From NCBI GenBank assembly GCA_035341855.1, contig DAOQWA010000004.1, positions 1 to 64,000 of the forward strand: DNA of 64,000 nt, read 5' to 3'. The notes beneath the pieces are model-generated. The model saw nothing but the letters and a program-made list of their open reading frames with translations, was not told where the DNA came from and searched no databases. The stretch is from QQVM01 sp035341855. Its GTDB lineage: Bacteria > Bacteroidota > Bacteroidia > AKYH767-A > 2013-40CM-41-45. Shown here piece by piece: positions 16,231 to 26,600 of this stretch (positions within the stretch are counted from its first letter, which is position 1; each line of letters starts with the position of its first letter). Made by a program: the position numbers and the translations under genes.

Positions 16231-16791
16231 TTATTTCACTTTGCCCGTATAGCTCCAGTCTCTTGTGTCAATTTTAATGACCTCACCTATGTTTACGAAC
16301 AGCGGAACACTAACAACAGCACCTGTTTCAAGTGTGGCTTGTTTCAGAGTATTGGTAGCAGTATCGCCTTTAACTCCCGGTTCGGTATAGGTGACTTCAA
16401 GTTCTACAAATGTCGGTGCTTCAGCAGATATCGGCTGGTCATTCTCGAATGCGATCTTCACAGTCATGCCTTCTTTTAACAACTTACCATTATCACCGAA
16501 CATCTGAGAAGGAACATACACTTGTTCAAAGGTCTCATTGTCCATCACTACAATATGTTCACCTTCCGGAAAAATATATTGCATTTCTTTAAATTCAACT
16601 CTTGCGATCTCTACCTGCTCACCTGCTCTGAAACGATTTTCGACGATCTTCCCCGTCTGGAGATTTTTCATCTTTAACTGATAAAATGCCCGTAAATTGC
16701 CGGGCGTCCTGTGCATATATTCCGTAACAAGACATAATTCCCCGTTAAAACGAAGGATTGAACCAACACGAGCATCTCCGATATCTGCCAT
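16231..16791 (-). CDS. efp: Translation elongation factor P, with Asn in place of the loop lysine
   Basis: This 186-residue protein has the three beta-barrel domains of EF-P, which relieves ribosome stalling at polyproline. The ends are typical: GDARVGSILRFNGELC at the start and GEVIKIDTRDWSYTGKVK at the end. The tip loop reads HRTPGNLRAFY (residues 27-37). In the canonical loop PGKG the lysine is beta-lysylated or otherwise modified; here the aligned residue is Asn32. Activity must therefore rely on an unmodified loop or a different modification. It has its own promoter 41-48 bases upstream and leads a co-oriented set with the TonB-C and GNAT genes. Confidence 0.95.
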   Translation of the reverse strand: MADIGDARVGSILRFNGELCLVTEYMHRTPGNLRAFYQLKMKNLQTGKIVENRFRAGEQVEIARVEFKEMQYIFPEGEHIVVMDNETFEQVYVPSQMFGDNGKLLKEGMTVKIAFENDQPISAEAPTFVELEVTYTEPGVKGDTATNTLKQATLETGAVVSVPLFVNIGEVIKIDTRDWSYTGKVK

Positions 16792-16831
16792 TTGATTGAA
16801 ATTTAAAGGTTTTTAATGAAATTGAAGAATG

Positions 16832-16839
16832 CAAAAGTA
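16832..16839 (-). promoter_or_regulatory. -7 promoter element of efp
   Basis: The minus strand reads TACTTTTG, an exact TAnnTTTG match, giving a leader of about 35 bases before the ATG at 16791. Confidence 0.6.
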
Positions 16840-17013
16840 GTCTTTTTCCAAGGTTTTGTCAAGCTTAAATTTTGGATACAGATCAATTTTAGTGAGACCG
16901 CTATGGAGGACGTTTAAGTCTACAATGCTTGCTTCTTGGATTTTAGTTAAAACTTTAAGGCCCTTCAATAATCTATCTTCAAAAGAGAGAGTCTTATTCT
17001 GATAATTATAATT

Positions 17014-17021
17014 TACTTTTG
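17014..17021 (+). promoter_or_regulatory. -7 promoter element; possible leaderless transcript
   Basis: TACTTTTG is an exact match ending only six bases before the ATG at 17028. A start site 5-7 bases downstream of the element would fall at or next to the start codon. Confidence 0.5.
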
Positions 17022-17027
17022 CCTGAT

Positions 17028-17756
17028 ATGTCGACATTTTATAAAAGAACTATTTTTTCTTTGCTGGTTCCTTTCTTTCTTCAACAAGTGAATGCGCAAG
17101 TCACCGAAACAACTGTTCATATTTCCGGTTATGCTTTCGATAATAAGGATGCGAGCCGCCGACTTGATGATCTGATGATCATTAATTTGAACAGCGGACA
17201 AGGTGTATTTGGAAAAGCCGATGGAACATTTTCAATTAATGCAGACAGAACTGATACTATTTTGATCGCATCTACCGGTTATGAATATAGAAGGATTACA
17301 GTCTATGACTCAACATTGAAGGATTCATACTACCTGGAGGTTGCATTGACGAAATTAAATGTAAACTTACGTGAGGTAGTAATTTTCTCAGCGAGAGATC
17401 TTGAAAAAATTTACAGTGATATTGAAAGACTGGGTTACAGGAAAAGGGATCTTCAGATCGGAGGAGCCGATGCTTTGAATAGTCCGATTACTTTTTTGTA
17501 CCAGGAGTTCAGCAAGTTTGAACAGTTGCGGCGCCACAATGCCGAGCGAATAAATAACGACAAGCGTAGACAATTGCTGAAAGAGTTACTGGCTAATTAT
17601 GTTGCCAGTGATATCTTTTATCTTGATGCCGGAGAGTTTGATGATTTCGTTGACTACTGTAATGTGCCGGAGCATTTTATGAAGACTGCCACGCAATATG
17701 ATTTTTGTGTTTACATCAAATACAAGTTTGAGTTGTATAGGATGGGTAAGATGTAA
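17028..17756 (+). CDS. Secreted carboxypeptidase-like regulatory domain protein
   Basis: The ATG at 17028 begins a signal peptide (STFYKRTIFSLLVPFFLQQVNAQ); a TTG at 17019 in the same frame is less likely because it lies inside the promoter element. Residues about 30-110 of this 242-residue protein form a CarboxypepD_reg-like beta-sandwich (HISGYAFDNKDASRRLDDL, GKADGTFSI, STGYEYRRITV), which in this phylum also occurs at the start of TonB-dependent receptors. The C-terminal 130 residues are helical and charged (FSKFEQLRRHNAERINNDKR), with no recognised domain. It lacks a T9SS tail, so it is probably periplasmic or outer-membrane associated. Function is unknown. The RsmF-like gene follows after 34 bases. 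Confidence 0.75.
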   Translation: MSTFYKRTIFSLLVPFFLQQVNAQVTETTVHISGYAFDNKDASRRLDDLMIINLNSGQGVFGKADGTFSINADRTDTILIASTGYEYRRITVYDSTLKDSYYLEVALTKLNVNLREVVIFSARDLEKIYSDIERLGYRKRDLQIGGADALNSPITFLYQEFSKFEQLRRHNAERINNDKRRQLLKELLANYVASDIFYLDAGEFDDFVDYCNVPEHFMKTATQYDFCVYIKYKFELYRMGKM

Positions 17757-17790
17757 CAAGTATATAATTTAAAACGGAATTTTTATAAGC

Positions 17791-19137
17791 ATGCAAGCCT
17801 GGCCACCGGATTTTCTGGATAATATGCGTTTAATGCTTGCAGACGATTTTCCGCAATTTATTGAAGGGCTGAGTTCAGCTGCACCTGTTTCTGTGCGCCT
17901 CAATCCTTTCAAAGCAGGTGGAAAGTTTTATAATGAAAAAAAAGTCTCGTGGTGTGATGATGGAAGATATCTTGAACGAAGGCCTTCGTTTACATTAGAC
18001 CCTTTGTTCCATGCCGGTTGTTATTATGTTCAGGAGGCCAGTTCGATGTTCCTGGAGTCAGTTTTCAAACAATATTTTTCTGCGGACAGAGCTGTCAGAG
18101 CAATTGATCTTTGTGCTGCGCCCGGTGGTAAATCAACACACTTGCTTTCCTTGCTACCTGAAGGAAGTGTTTTGGTGAGCAACGAAATTATACCAAACAG
18201 AAATAAAGTACTTCGTCAGAACATCTGTAAATGGGGCAGGCCGGATGTTATCGTGACACAAAATGAAGTGAAGGACTTTATTTCACTGGCCGGTTATTTT
18301 GATCTTGTGGTGGTTGATGCACCCTGCAGCGGAGAAGGACTTTTTCGCCGTGATCCTGTTAGTGCCAATGAATGGAGTACTGATGTCGTAAGAAATTGTG
18401 TCATTCGCCAAAATGGAATTCTGGATGATGCATTCAGGCTTCTTAAGCCCGGAGGTATATTGATCTACAGTACCTGTACCTTTGAAACCTGTGAGAATGA
18501 AGAGCAGATTGAAAGATTGATAAGTTTGCATAATGCAGAACTGCTTGATTTGAATGATAGACATAAGGGTATAATCAACAGTGGACAGGGATTAAGATTT
18601 TATCCGGTGTATGTGGACGGTGAAGGTTTTTTTATCAGTGCCGTACGAAAAAGTGACGGCCGGGAACAGGAGCTTAAAAAAACAAAACGTCAACAATCAA
18701 GTTGGGGTCAAAAAGAATTTCTTTTGAATTACCTGGAACATCCGGAACTGTTTTCTCCATTTGAAAAGAACAATATTTTGTTTGCCATTCCGGCTGAAAT
18801 GATTGATCTGTTTTACTTCATGGAAAAAAGATTTTACATCCGTCAAGCGGGGATAAGGTTAGGAGAAATAAAGGGTGAAAAACCTGTGCCGGAACATGAT
18901 ATAGCATTGAGCACATCTCTACGAAAAGGTCTTCCTGCTGTTGAACTTTCTAAGCAGGATGCAATTCGTTATCTCCGGTGTGAAAATGTAGAATGCCGGG
19001 GTGCAGAAAAAGGCTGGAATCTGGCACAGTATGGGTCATTTCCTCTTGGCTGGATAAAAGTATTGGACAACAGAGTAAACAATTATTTCCCAAAAGAGTG
19101 GAGGATACGCATGGATTACAATCCAAATGCTAAGTAA
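17791..19137 (+). CDS. NOL1/NOP2/Sun-family rRNA cytosine-C5 methyltransferase (RsmF-like)
   Basis: The 448-residue SAM-dependent methyltransferase has motif I DLCAAPGGKSTHLL near residue 110, motif IV VVVDAPCSGEGLFRRD near 173 and motif VI YSTCTFETCENEEQ near 227. The two cysteines (PC and TC) are the catalytic pair of RNA m5C methyltransferases. The C-terminal 150 residues resemble the RsmF extension with a PUA-like end (GSFPLGWIKVLDNRVNNYFPKEWR). Likely role: methylation of a cytosine in 16S rRNA. The exact site is inferred from the family. The N-terminus has the substrate-binding LNPFK motif (SVRLNPFKAGG). Confidence 0.9.
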   Translation: MQAWPPDFLDNMRLMLADDFPQFIEGLSSAAPVSVRLNPFKAGGKFYNEKKVSWCDDGRYLERRPSFTLDPLFHAGCYYVQEASSMFLESVFKQYFSADRAVRAIDLCAAPGGKSTHLLSLLPEGSVLVSNEIIPNRNKVLRQNICKWGRPDVIVTQNEVKDFISLAGYFDLVVVDAPCSGEGLFRRDPVSANEWSTDVVRNCVIRQNGILDDAFRLLKPGGILIYSTCTFETCENEEQIERLISLHNAELLDLNDRHKGIINSGQGLRFYPVYVDGEGFFISAVRKSDGREQELKKTKRQQSSWGQKEFLLNYLEHPELFSPFEKNNILFAIPAEMIDLFYFMEKRFYIRQAGIRLGEIKGEKPVPEHDIALSTSLRKGLPAVELSKQDAIRYLRCENVECRGAEKGWNLAQYGSFPLGWIKVLDNRVNNYFPKEWRIRMDYNPNAK

Positions 19138-19268
19138 TAATCCAAATGCAAATCAAATGCTGAATTTTCTTCACGATTGATTTTTTGTTTTGCTTGTAAA
19201 AATCAAAGACGCAATAATTTATTAATTCTTATTGCGCTGTTTGAACTTCAGATTCTTTAATTTTTCCA

Positions 19269-19276
19269 TACATTTG
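19269..19276 (+). promoter_or_regulatory. -7 promoter element of valS
   Basis: TACATTTG matches TAnnTTTG exactly and lies 21 bases upstream of the ATG at 19298. It also argues against an upstream in-frame start at 19232. Confidence 0.6.
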
Positions 19277-19297
19277 CCCCCTTCAATCGCCCTTTTT

Positions 19298-22030
19298 ATG
19301 AAAGAAATCGCCAAAACATACGATCCCTCACTGGTTGAAGACAAGTGGTACACCTACTGGATGGAGCATGGTTATTTTAAATCTGTTCCGGATGAAAGAG
19401 AGCCATATACCATAGTCATCCCTCCACCGAATGTGACGGGTGTATTGCATATGGGACATATGCTAAACAATACCATCCAGGATGTCCTCATTCGCCGTGC
19501 TCGAATGTTGGGAAAGAACGCCTGCTGGGTGCCGGGAACGGATCATGCATCGATTGCTACAGAAGCAAAAGTGGTTGCAATGCTGAAAGAAAAGGGGATT
19601 AGTAAAAAGGATCTCACGCGTGACGAGTTTTTAAAGTATGCATGGGAATGGAAAGAGAAGTACGGTGGCATCATTCTCGATCAATTAAAAAAACTTGGTG
19701 CTTCTTGTGACTGGAGTCGTACTCGCTTTACGATGGAAGATGATCTTAGCGATGCTGTCATTTCTGTATTTATTGACCTCTTCAATAAGGGAAGTATTTA
19801 CCGTGGTGTTCGCATGGTGAACTGGGATCCGGCAGGCAAAACAGCTTTAAGTGATGAAGAAGTTATTTACAAAGAAGTTAATTCAAAGCTTTACTATGTT
19901 CGCTATGCTATCGTGGATGCGGATCTTGCAAAACTTTTGAAAGAGGGAAATTCGGAATGGATTATTGACGGGGATTCATGGTCGGTTAAAGTTGGTGAAA
20001 AGTCTTTTTCCGGTAATGAGTTTATTCAAATTGCAACAGTTCGTCCTGAAACAATTTTAGGTGATACCGGTGTTTGTGTGCATCCTGATGATGATCGTTA
20101 CAAAAAGATGCAAAGTAAGTTTGCCGTTATTCCTATGGTGAATCGTCCGGTTCCAATTGTTGCTGATACCTACATAGATATTGAATTTGGTACAGGTGCA
20201 TTGAAGATCACCCCGGCGCATGATATTAATGACTATACAATTGGCCAAAAGTTCGGATTGGAAGTTATTGATACCATCAATGATGATGGCACAATGAGTC
20301 CAAATGCAAAATTTTATATTGGTGAAGATCGCTTCATTGTGCGGAAAAAGATCGTGAAGGATCTCGATGCAATGGGAAATCTTGTCAAGACAGATGATTA
20401 TAAAAACAAGGTCGGCTATAGCGAACGTACAGATGCAGTGATTGAACCAAAGTTATCTATGCAGTGGTTCTTAAAGATGAGCGACATTTCTAAGCCTGCT
20501 TTGGATAATGTTTTGAATGGCGAGATCAAATTAATTCCTGAGAAGTTTATTAATACCTACAAGCATTGGATGGAGAACGTACACGACTGGTGTATCTCCA
20601 GACAGCTTTGGTGGGGACAAAGAATTCCTGCCTTTTATGCTCCTAATGGGTCATTTGTTGTTTGCAAAACGGAAGAGGAGGCTCTTGAACTTTTCAGGAA
20701 GAAAGATCCTTCGTCAAATTATAGCGGGAAAGATATTCGTCAGGATGAGGATGTATTGGATACCTGGTTTAGTTCATGGCTGTGGCCGATTTCGGTTTTC
20801 GATGGCTTTAAAGATCCCAAGAACAAGGATATTAATTATTATTATCCTACTAATGATTTGATCACTGCGCCTGAGATATTATTTTTCTGGGTAGCAAGGA
20901 TGATTATTGCCGGTTATGAATACACCGGCAAGAAGCCTTTTTCAAATGTTTATCTGACAGGTATTGTAAGAGATAAACAAGCACGAAAAATGTCGAAGTC
21001 ACTGGGTAATTCTCCTGATCCACTCGACCTTATCGCTAAATATAGTGCTGACGGTGTCCGTGTAGGGATGTTGTTTTCTTCTCCTGCAGGAAATGATCTG
21101 CTCTTTGATGAGTCACTCTGTGAACAGGGCAGGAATTTTGCAAACAAAATTTGGAATGCATTCCGCCTGGTAAAAGGCTGGGAAGTTGATTCTGCAATGA
21201 AGCAAGATCATCAAAATGCAATAGCTGTAGAATGGTTCAATAATCGATTTGACGAGCAGTTGGAAGCAATTAATGATCACTATTCGAAATACAGAATGAG
21301 TGATGCTTTGATGGCAACATATAAATTGGTGTGGGACGATTTCTGTGCATGGTACCTAGAAATGGTTAAGCCTGAGTTTGTGGATGGAAACTCCCTGCCT
21401 GTTGATCCGGTTACCTACAAGGCAACAATTTTAAATTTTGAAAAACTTCTAAAAGTTGTTCATCCCTTCATGCCATTTATCTCGGAGGAATTATGGCATT
21501 TGCTGGATGTGAATCGTTCTTCTGATTGTATCATTCACGCGAAATGGCCTGTTCCGCAAAAAGTTGATGCAGATTTGTTAGCGTCTTTCAACACTGCTTC
21601 TGAACTTATTACACAGATCAGAAATATACGGGTGCAGAAAAATATTTCACCCAAAGAACAATTGTCTCTCTTTGTTAAGTCTGCTGCTAAATTCGATGAT
21701 CGATTTAACGGAATGGTACTTAAGCTTGCCAATCTCGACAAGTTTGAAAGATCTCCTGAGAAAATTGAGAATGCCTCAAGCTTTATCATTGGTCATTTTG
21801 AGTTTTATATTCCAATGCGCGATAATTTTGATGTTGCGGCAGAAAGGGAACGACTGAAAAAGGAACTCGATTATAATACAGGTTTTTTAAAATCTGTTCA
21901 GTCTAAACTTGCAAATGAACGATTTGTTTCTAATGCCAAACCTGAGATTGTAGAGAATGAAATGAAGAAGAAGGCAGATGCCGAGGCAAAGATAAAAGCC
22001 ATTGAAGCACAATTAGCAGGACTTAGCTGA
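19298..22030 (+). CDS. valS: Valine--tRNA ligase
   Basis: This 910-residue class I aminoacyl-tRNA synthetase charges tRNA-Val. The HIGH motif is HMGHMLNN near residue 50, following PPPNVTGVLH. The editing (CP1) domain includes ATVRPETILGDTGVCVHP and TPAHDINDYTIG. The KMSKS loop is ARKMSKSLGNSPDP near residue 560. A C-terminal coiled coil (ERERLKKELDY to AIEAQLAG) is the tRNA-binding arm. The ATG at 19298 gives the expected KEIAKTYDPSLVEDKWY start. It is the first gene of a co-oriented run with the aminopeptidase and HEAT-like genes. Confidence 0.97.
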   Translation: MKEIAKTYDPSLVEDKWYTYWMEHGYFKSVPDEREPYTIVIPPPNVTGVLHMGHMLNNTIQDVLIRRARMLGKNACWVPGTDHASIATEAKVVAMLKEKGISKKDLTRDEFLKYAWEWKEKYGGIILDQLKKLGASCDWSRTRFTMEDDLSDAVISVFIDLFNKGSIYRGVRMVNWDPAGKTALSDEEVIYKEVNSKLYYVRYAIVDADLAKLLKEGNSEWIIDGDSWSVKVGEKSFSGNEFIQIATVRPETILGDTGVCVHPDDDRYKKMQSKFAVIPMVNRPVPIVADTYIDIEFGTGALKITPAHDINDYTIGQKFGLEVIDTINDDGTMSPNAKFYIGEDRFIVRKKIVKDLDAMGNLVKTDDYKNKVGYSERTDAVIEPKLSMQWFLKMSDISKPALDNVLNGEIKLIPEKFINTYKHWMENVHDWCISRQLWWGQRIPAFYAPNGSFVVCKTEEEALELFRKKDPSSNYSGKDIRQDEDVLDTWFSSWLWPISVFDGFKDPKNKDINYYYPTNDLITAPEILFFWVARMIIAGYEYTGKKPFSNVYLTGIVRDKQARKMSKSLGNSPDPLDLIAKYSADGVRVGMLFSSPAGNDLLFDESLCEQGRNFANKIWNAFRLVKGWEVDSAMKQDHQNAIAVEWFNNRFDEQLEAINDHYSKYRMSDALMATYKLVWDDFCAWYLEMVKPEFVDGNSLPVDPVTYKATILNFEKLLKVVHPFMPFISEELWHLLDVNRSSDCIIHAKWPVPQKVDADLLASFNTASELITQIRNIRVQKNISPKEQLSLFVKSAAKFDDRFNGMVLKLANLDKFERSPEKIENASSFIIGHFEFYIPMRDNFDVAAERERLKKELDYNTGFLKSVQSKLANERFVSNAKPEIVENEMKKKADAEAKIKAIEAQLAGLS

Positions 22031-22097
22031 TCCTTTTAATGAATTGTTCAAATTCCTGTACCAAAATGACAGGTAAAAAAGAAGGTAAAAGGATTGT

Positions 22098-23135
22098 ATG
22101 AGAAGGTTCATCGGGTATGGATTAAAAACTCTATTCATCTTATTTTTTCTTGCACTAATTTGGGCGCTATGGAACAGAGAGCTTGTAGCTTACGGATGGA
22201 TGCAACTGCAAGGGCAAATAAATATTGTTTATTCTTCCAGACCTGTGAAAGAGGTTATGGATGATGGACAGGTTTCCGATAGTACAAAGCTTAGGTTGAA
22301 ATTTATTGAGGAGATTAGACGTTTTGCGGCCGATTCACTTGGTTTGAAGGATTCTGAAAATTATACGAGTTTTTATGATCAACAGTCCAAACCCTTGTTA
22401 TGGGTGCTGACAGCAAGTGATCCATTTAAATTGGCTGCTTACCATTGGAAATTTCCGGTTGTTGGTGAAGTTTCTTACAAAGGTTTTTTTCAAGAAGAGA
22501 AAGGTAAAGAGGAGGAAGATATTTTACGCAATGCAGGCTATGATACTGACCTTAGTCCCGTGAGCGCATGGAGTACTCTCGGTTGGTTTAAAGATCCAAT
22601 ACTATCAGGAATGTTGAAACGTTCTGATGGGAGTCTTGCTGAATTGATAATTCATGAAATGACACATACTACTCTGTATGTGAAAAGTGATGTGAATTTT
22701 AATGAAAATCTGGCCAGCGTTATAGGAGAAGTGGGAGCTATAAAGTTTCTTAGTTCTCGGTTTGGAGATGATTCATCAGAATTGAAGGAATATCTGTTGC
22801 GTAAAGAAGATACAGATATGTATAGTAAGCACATGCTAAGAGCCGCTGCAATTCTTGATACTTTGTATGGAAGGATAGAAAACCTGGAAGAGCCATTGAA
22901 ACAAAAATTTAAACAAGATAGAATGACTGAGATTGTAAAATCTCTGGATACAATAAATTTTCATTTTCCTCATAGGTATAAAAAATCTTTTGAGAAGAGC
23001 TTGCCGAATAATACGTACTTTCTTAGTTTTATTCGGTATGATTCTCAAAAAGAAGAGATGTTACAGGAAATAGAGACAAAGTATGATAATGATATTTCTG
23101 CGTACCTGGAAGTGATCGGTAAAAGATATAAATAA
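22098..23135 (+). CDS. Putative metallo-aminopeptidase (PF10023-like), membrane anchored
   Basis: The 345-residue protein has one N-terminal membrane segment (residues about 7-26, LKTLFILFFLALIWALW). The zinc-binding motif IIHEMTHTTLYV lies near residue 187, with a downstream NENLASVIGEVGA that supplies a glutamate, as in the predicted aminopeptidase family (COG4324-type). Conserved upstream blocks such as WHFPVVG-like YHWKFPVVGEVSYKGFF and AYSTLGWFKDP-like AWSTLGWFKDPILSGML also fit. Peptidase activity is inferred from the family. It lies 67 bases after valS and 6 bases before the HEAT-like gene, so it is probably in one transcript. Confidence 0.85.
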   Translation: MRRFIGYGLKTLFILFFLALIWALWNRELVAYGWMQLQGQINIVYSSRPVKEVMDDGQVSDSTKLRLKFIEEIRRFAADSLGLKDSENYTSFYDQQSKPLLWVLTASDPFKLAAYHWKFPVVGEVSYKGFFQEEKGKEEEDILRNAGYDTDLSPVSAWSTLGWFKDPILSGMLKRSDGSLAELIIHEMTHTTLYVKSDVNFNENLASVIGEVGAIKFLSSRFGDDSSELKEYLLRKEDTDMYSKHMLRAAAILDTLYGRIENLEEPLKQKFKQDRMTEIVKSLDTINFHFPHRYKKSFEKSLPNNTYFLSFIRYDSQKEEMLQEIETKYDNDISAYLEVIGKRYK

Positions 23136-23141
23136 TAACCC

Positions 23142-23654
23142 ATGAATATTGCCGAGGCCTTAAGGAAAGAACATACTAAAGCACTGACATTACGAATTGG
23201 CAAGTATATTGGAAGAGATCGGGAACGATTTGCTAAAGTTGTAAATCTGGTGTTGGATAAGGATGCGGTAATTGCTCAAAGAGCTGCCTGGGTTTTAGGT
23301 ACACACGGAGAAAAGTATCCTGAATTAATTGTGCCACATTTGCAACGATTACTTCCTTTGTTGTCAAAGCCTGTTCATCCTGCATTGAAGCGAAACCTTG
23401 TTCGTGTACTTCAATATCTTGATATCCCGTCCAGGTATGAATCAAGTGTTGTGAGCAAGTGTTTTGAGCTGATACATGATAATAATGAGGCAATCGCTGT
23501 CAAGGCATTTTCAATTTCCATAATTTCAAATTTAGCAAAAAAGTATCCCGATCTCATGATTGAATTGAAAGCATGGTTGGAAACTAACAGATCTGTACTT
23601 AGCAAGGCTGAAATAAAAAGAATGGAACAAAGCGGTTTGATCAGTAAAATTTAA
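23142..23654 (+). CDS. HEAT-repeat-like protein of unknown function
   Basis: This 170-residue all-helical protein has four to five helical hairpins of about 35 residues: RERFAKVVNLVLDKDAVIAQRAAWVLG, then YPELIVPHLQRLLPLL, then ALKRNLVRVLQYL, then NEAIAVKAFSISIISNLAKKYPDL. These are HEAT-like, suggesting protein binding. No catalytic motif or signal peptide was seen. It starts 6 bases after the aminopeptidase gene and ends 8 bases from the convergent CotH gene. Confidence 0.7.
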   Translation: MNIAEALRKEHTKALTLRIGKYIGRDRERFAKVVNLVLDKDAVIAQRAAWVLGTHGEKYPELIVPHLQRLLPLLSKPVHPALKRNLVRVLQYLDIPSRYESSVVSKCFELIHDNNEAIAVKAFSISIISNLAKKYPDLMIELKAWLETNRSVLSKAEIKRMEQSGLISKI

Positions 23655-23662
23655 AGCCGGAT

Positions 23663-26600
23663 TTACTGCCTTATCATTTTTGTGACATAAACAAAATCGT
23701 TCTGATATAAACTCACAAGGTAAGCGCCTTGTGGAAAATCAAGTATAGGCAGATCATATGTAGATCTGTATGGAGAAAATTCCATAGAAAAGCTTCGCAA
23801 TACTTTGCCACAGCAATCAGTTATCTGCACTAAACCATTTCCTGCTTCAAGATTTTCATAGTGTAAAATTAAAGAAGCCCCACCTGAGGAAGGATTTGGG
23901 TATATTGCTATTTCAGATTCGCATTCATTCCTGATTTTTGCCTCAACTTCAATCATTTCACTCGGACAAACATCTCCACTTCTCACAAAATAACTTTTGT
24001 GATTTTTTAATTCCGGTGTAAGAAATAAATTGCCGGTGAAGATTGCTTCACCATTGATCGATTCAAACCAGCTAACATCTTCTTCAGAATTGGCCATTAG
24101 AAGAACCGAGCCCGGGCCACAACGACTTCCTCCGGTAATTTTTGGAGCTACTGACAATTGCGTCTCAATAACCTCCTTTATTTCGGATTGTCCTGAACAA
24201 TTTTGAATCGAGAGTTCGACAGAATAAAGACCTGTTTCGGATGCAGCATAGTATTGTAAATTTGCATTGTCAATCAGATCACCATTGAATGACCATTCAT
24301 ACAATGCATTTGATATTTCAAGAGCGTTCAATTGGCAAACATCCTGAGAACAAAAGAAATTTTCTCCGGATATTCGGATGTTAAAAGCAAGTACATTGTT
24401 AGAAGATCTTCCGGGTGAACCTCCAAAGCAACCTATGGCCCAGTTGCTTCCATTACTTAAATCAGTTGAGTTGTTTTGCAATTCACAAGTATAACCGTCA
24501 CCATCCGCTTCTACGGGCCACGGGAGTTGTGTTTGATATATCAATGATAAATACGGTTGATCTAAATAATCATATACACGTATCTCGTCATCGGAATTAT
24601 TCAAGGCAAATCCAAATGGTCCGACAAAGTTGCTCACATCAGGATAGATCGAATGGAATGCACATGTGTCTCTTGCTACAACAAGATAGCCGCCGGAAGC
24701 AATTTTGGTCCCTGTTGGAAAAGTATAAGAATTGTGGTCTTCTTCATCTCTGATTTTCCAACCTGAAATATCCAGTTCCGTATTTCCATAATTATTAAGT
24801 TCTATCCAGTCTTCAGAATCTATCGATGAATGTGAATTGTAGTTGAATTCACTTACGTTGAGTTTGGGATCGGTCGGATTTCCTGTAAAATGAGCCGTAA
24901 GAACATCGTTGGATGTGAAATTCAAAGAGATTTGCTGCTCTGTAGTATTACCTGCAAGGGGACTTGCAGTCCAATGATCGAAAGTGTAACCGGGATTTGG
25001 TATGGCTGTCACCGTCACCGGATTACCATTAAAATAAATGCCTTCCCATGGATAGGATAAGGGAGTGATGGTATTTATTTCAATCCTCCCGGCCAGTGGA
25101 GGGTTGGTCTGTAAAGTAAGAGAGACCTTTCCATTGAGTCCGAATTGATCTTTGATCATGTCTCTTGTCAGATCCGGTCTTTGAGAAGCAAAAGACATCA
25201 TTCTATTAATATTAAAATTCCATATCACCGTATCGTTCGTCCATTTATTAAAATGATATACCATATCCGTTATCATGGAATCTTTGAACGATCGCATTAC
25301 ACTTTCAACATTTGAAGGCAGATAAATAGTATTCAAAAGATCTGCATAGCGATTGATAAAGTATGATTTAAATTTAGGGTTCTCCAGTATAGCATCGAAT
25401 AATTCTGAACTATGACTAAAGGCTGCAGGATTTCTGGCTATTTCAAGTCGGTTATCTGTTGCATTTCCAACCAGACCCATTCCGAAATCAAGATCCAGCA
25501 ATACGTATTTCCATCGTCCATTTTCGGATTTTGGTCTCCATAATTTTATGTTATTAGTCCAGTCTCCGATCCAATCACCGTTGTTATAGTATGTTTCAGC
25601 TATAAAATAATCGCTAAAATTTTTAAGGTCAAGTCTGGCACTTACCTGATTATAATACTCATCTGTTTCAGGAGCTTGTCCGGTAGCTATATCATACAAT
25701 TCCCAAAAATCTTTATCACTTCCTTCCACAACTGACATAACGATCCCTTCTTCCGAAAGAAAATCATATTCTCCTTTCTCCAATTCAAAATTTGTTTCAA
25801 CCCACTTATGATTATTTTTTTCGTGTAAGTTGTATACTCCCCAATCCTGGCCATTCAGAAAAACACGAACAGGCTCTGCGGCAAGATAACCGCTATAAGT
25901 ATTTTTCATGATCTTTTCCATGAATGCATCGCGGAAATGAACAATATTCCAATCTGTCCCTGAATTTCTTAGAATAATATTTTCGTATTCACGGATGAAA
26001 GATTTGTCAGATAACAAAGGATAAGCAATCGATCCCGTTCCATACCGATCTTTTAAATGGATCTCTAAACTTTTTTGAGGCTTGGACCTGGAGTAGTTCC
26101 CATAAATTTCAATTTCTGCATTTACACTGAAGATCTTTTGTTTATCCTTGCCATAGTATTCTATGGATGCAGGAATTTCCCAGTCCTGCCAGAAATTTGC
26201 ACCATAGTAAGGTTTTGCAGTATCAGCATTTGGACCTAATACATAGATACCTGTATTTTCATCCCACAATCCTAAGGAGTCGGTACTGATTGAAAACACC
26301 GGCAATTTACTTTCTACATTAAGAAGAAAAGTATGTGAAATGGTTTTACCAGGCAGATATCCATTTGCAAAGACTCTTGCCCGAATGGTAGTTGTTGAAT
26401 CTAATATAAGACTAGATGTAAATACATTCGAAGAGCTATCCGGTTCATCTCCATTTGTAGAATACCGAATAGTCGAATTGCCTTGAGTGCTGATCAAATC
26501 AACTGTTTGAGGAGAGCTATAGAAGCCACCACTTAGAGAGAATATTGGTGTTTGTGCATAGCCGGAATAGCAAGAAAAGGAATCATTGGATTCCAACGGT

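Noticed and set aside
16813..17037. Minus-strand 74-codon frame between efp and the 17028 gene
   Set aside because: It overlaps the start of the plus-strand gene and both promoter elements, and has no recognised domain.
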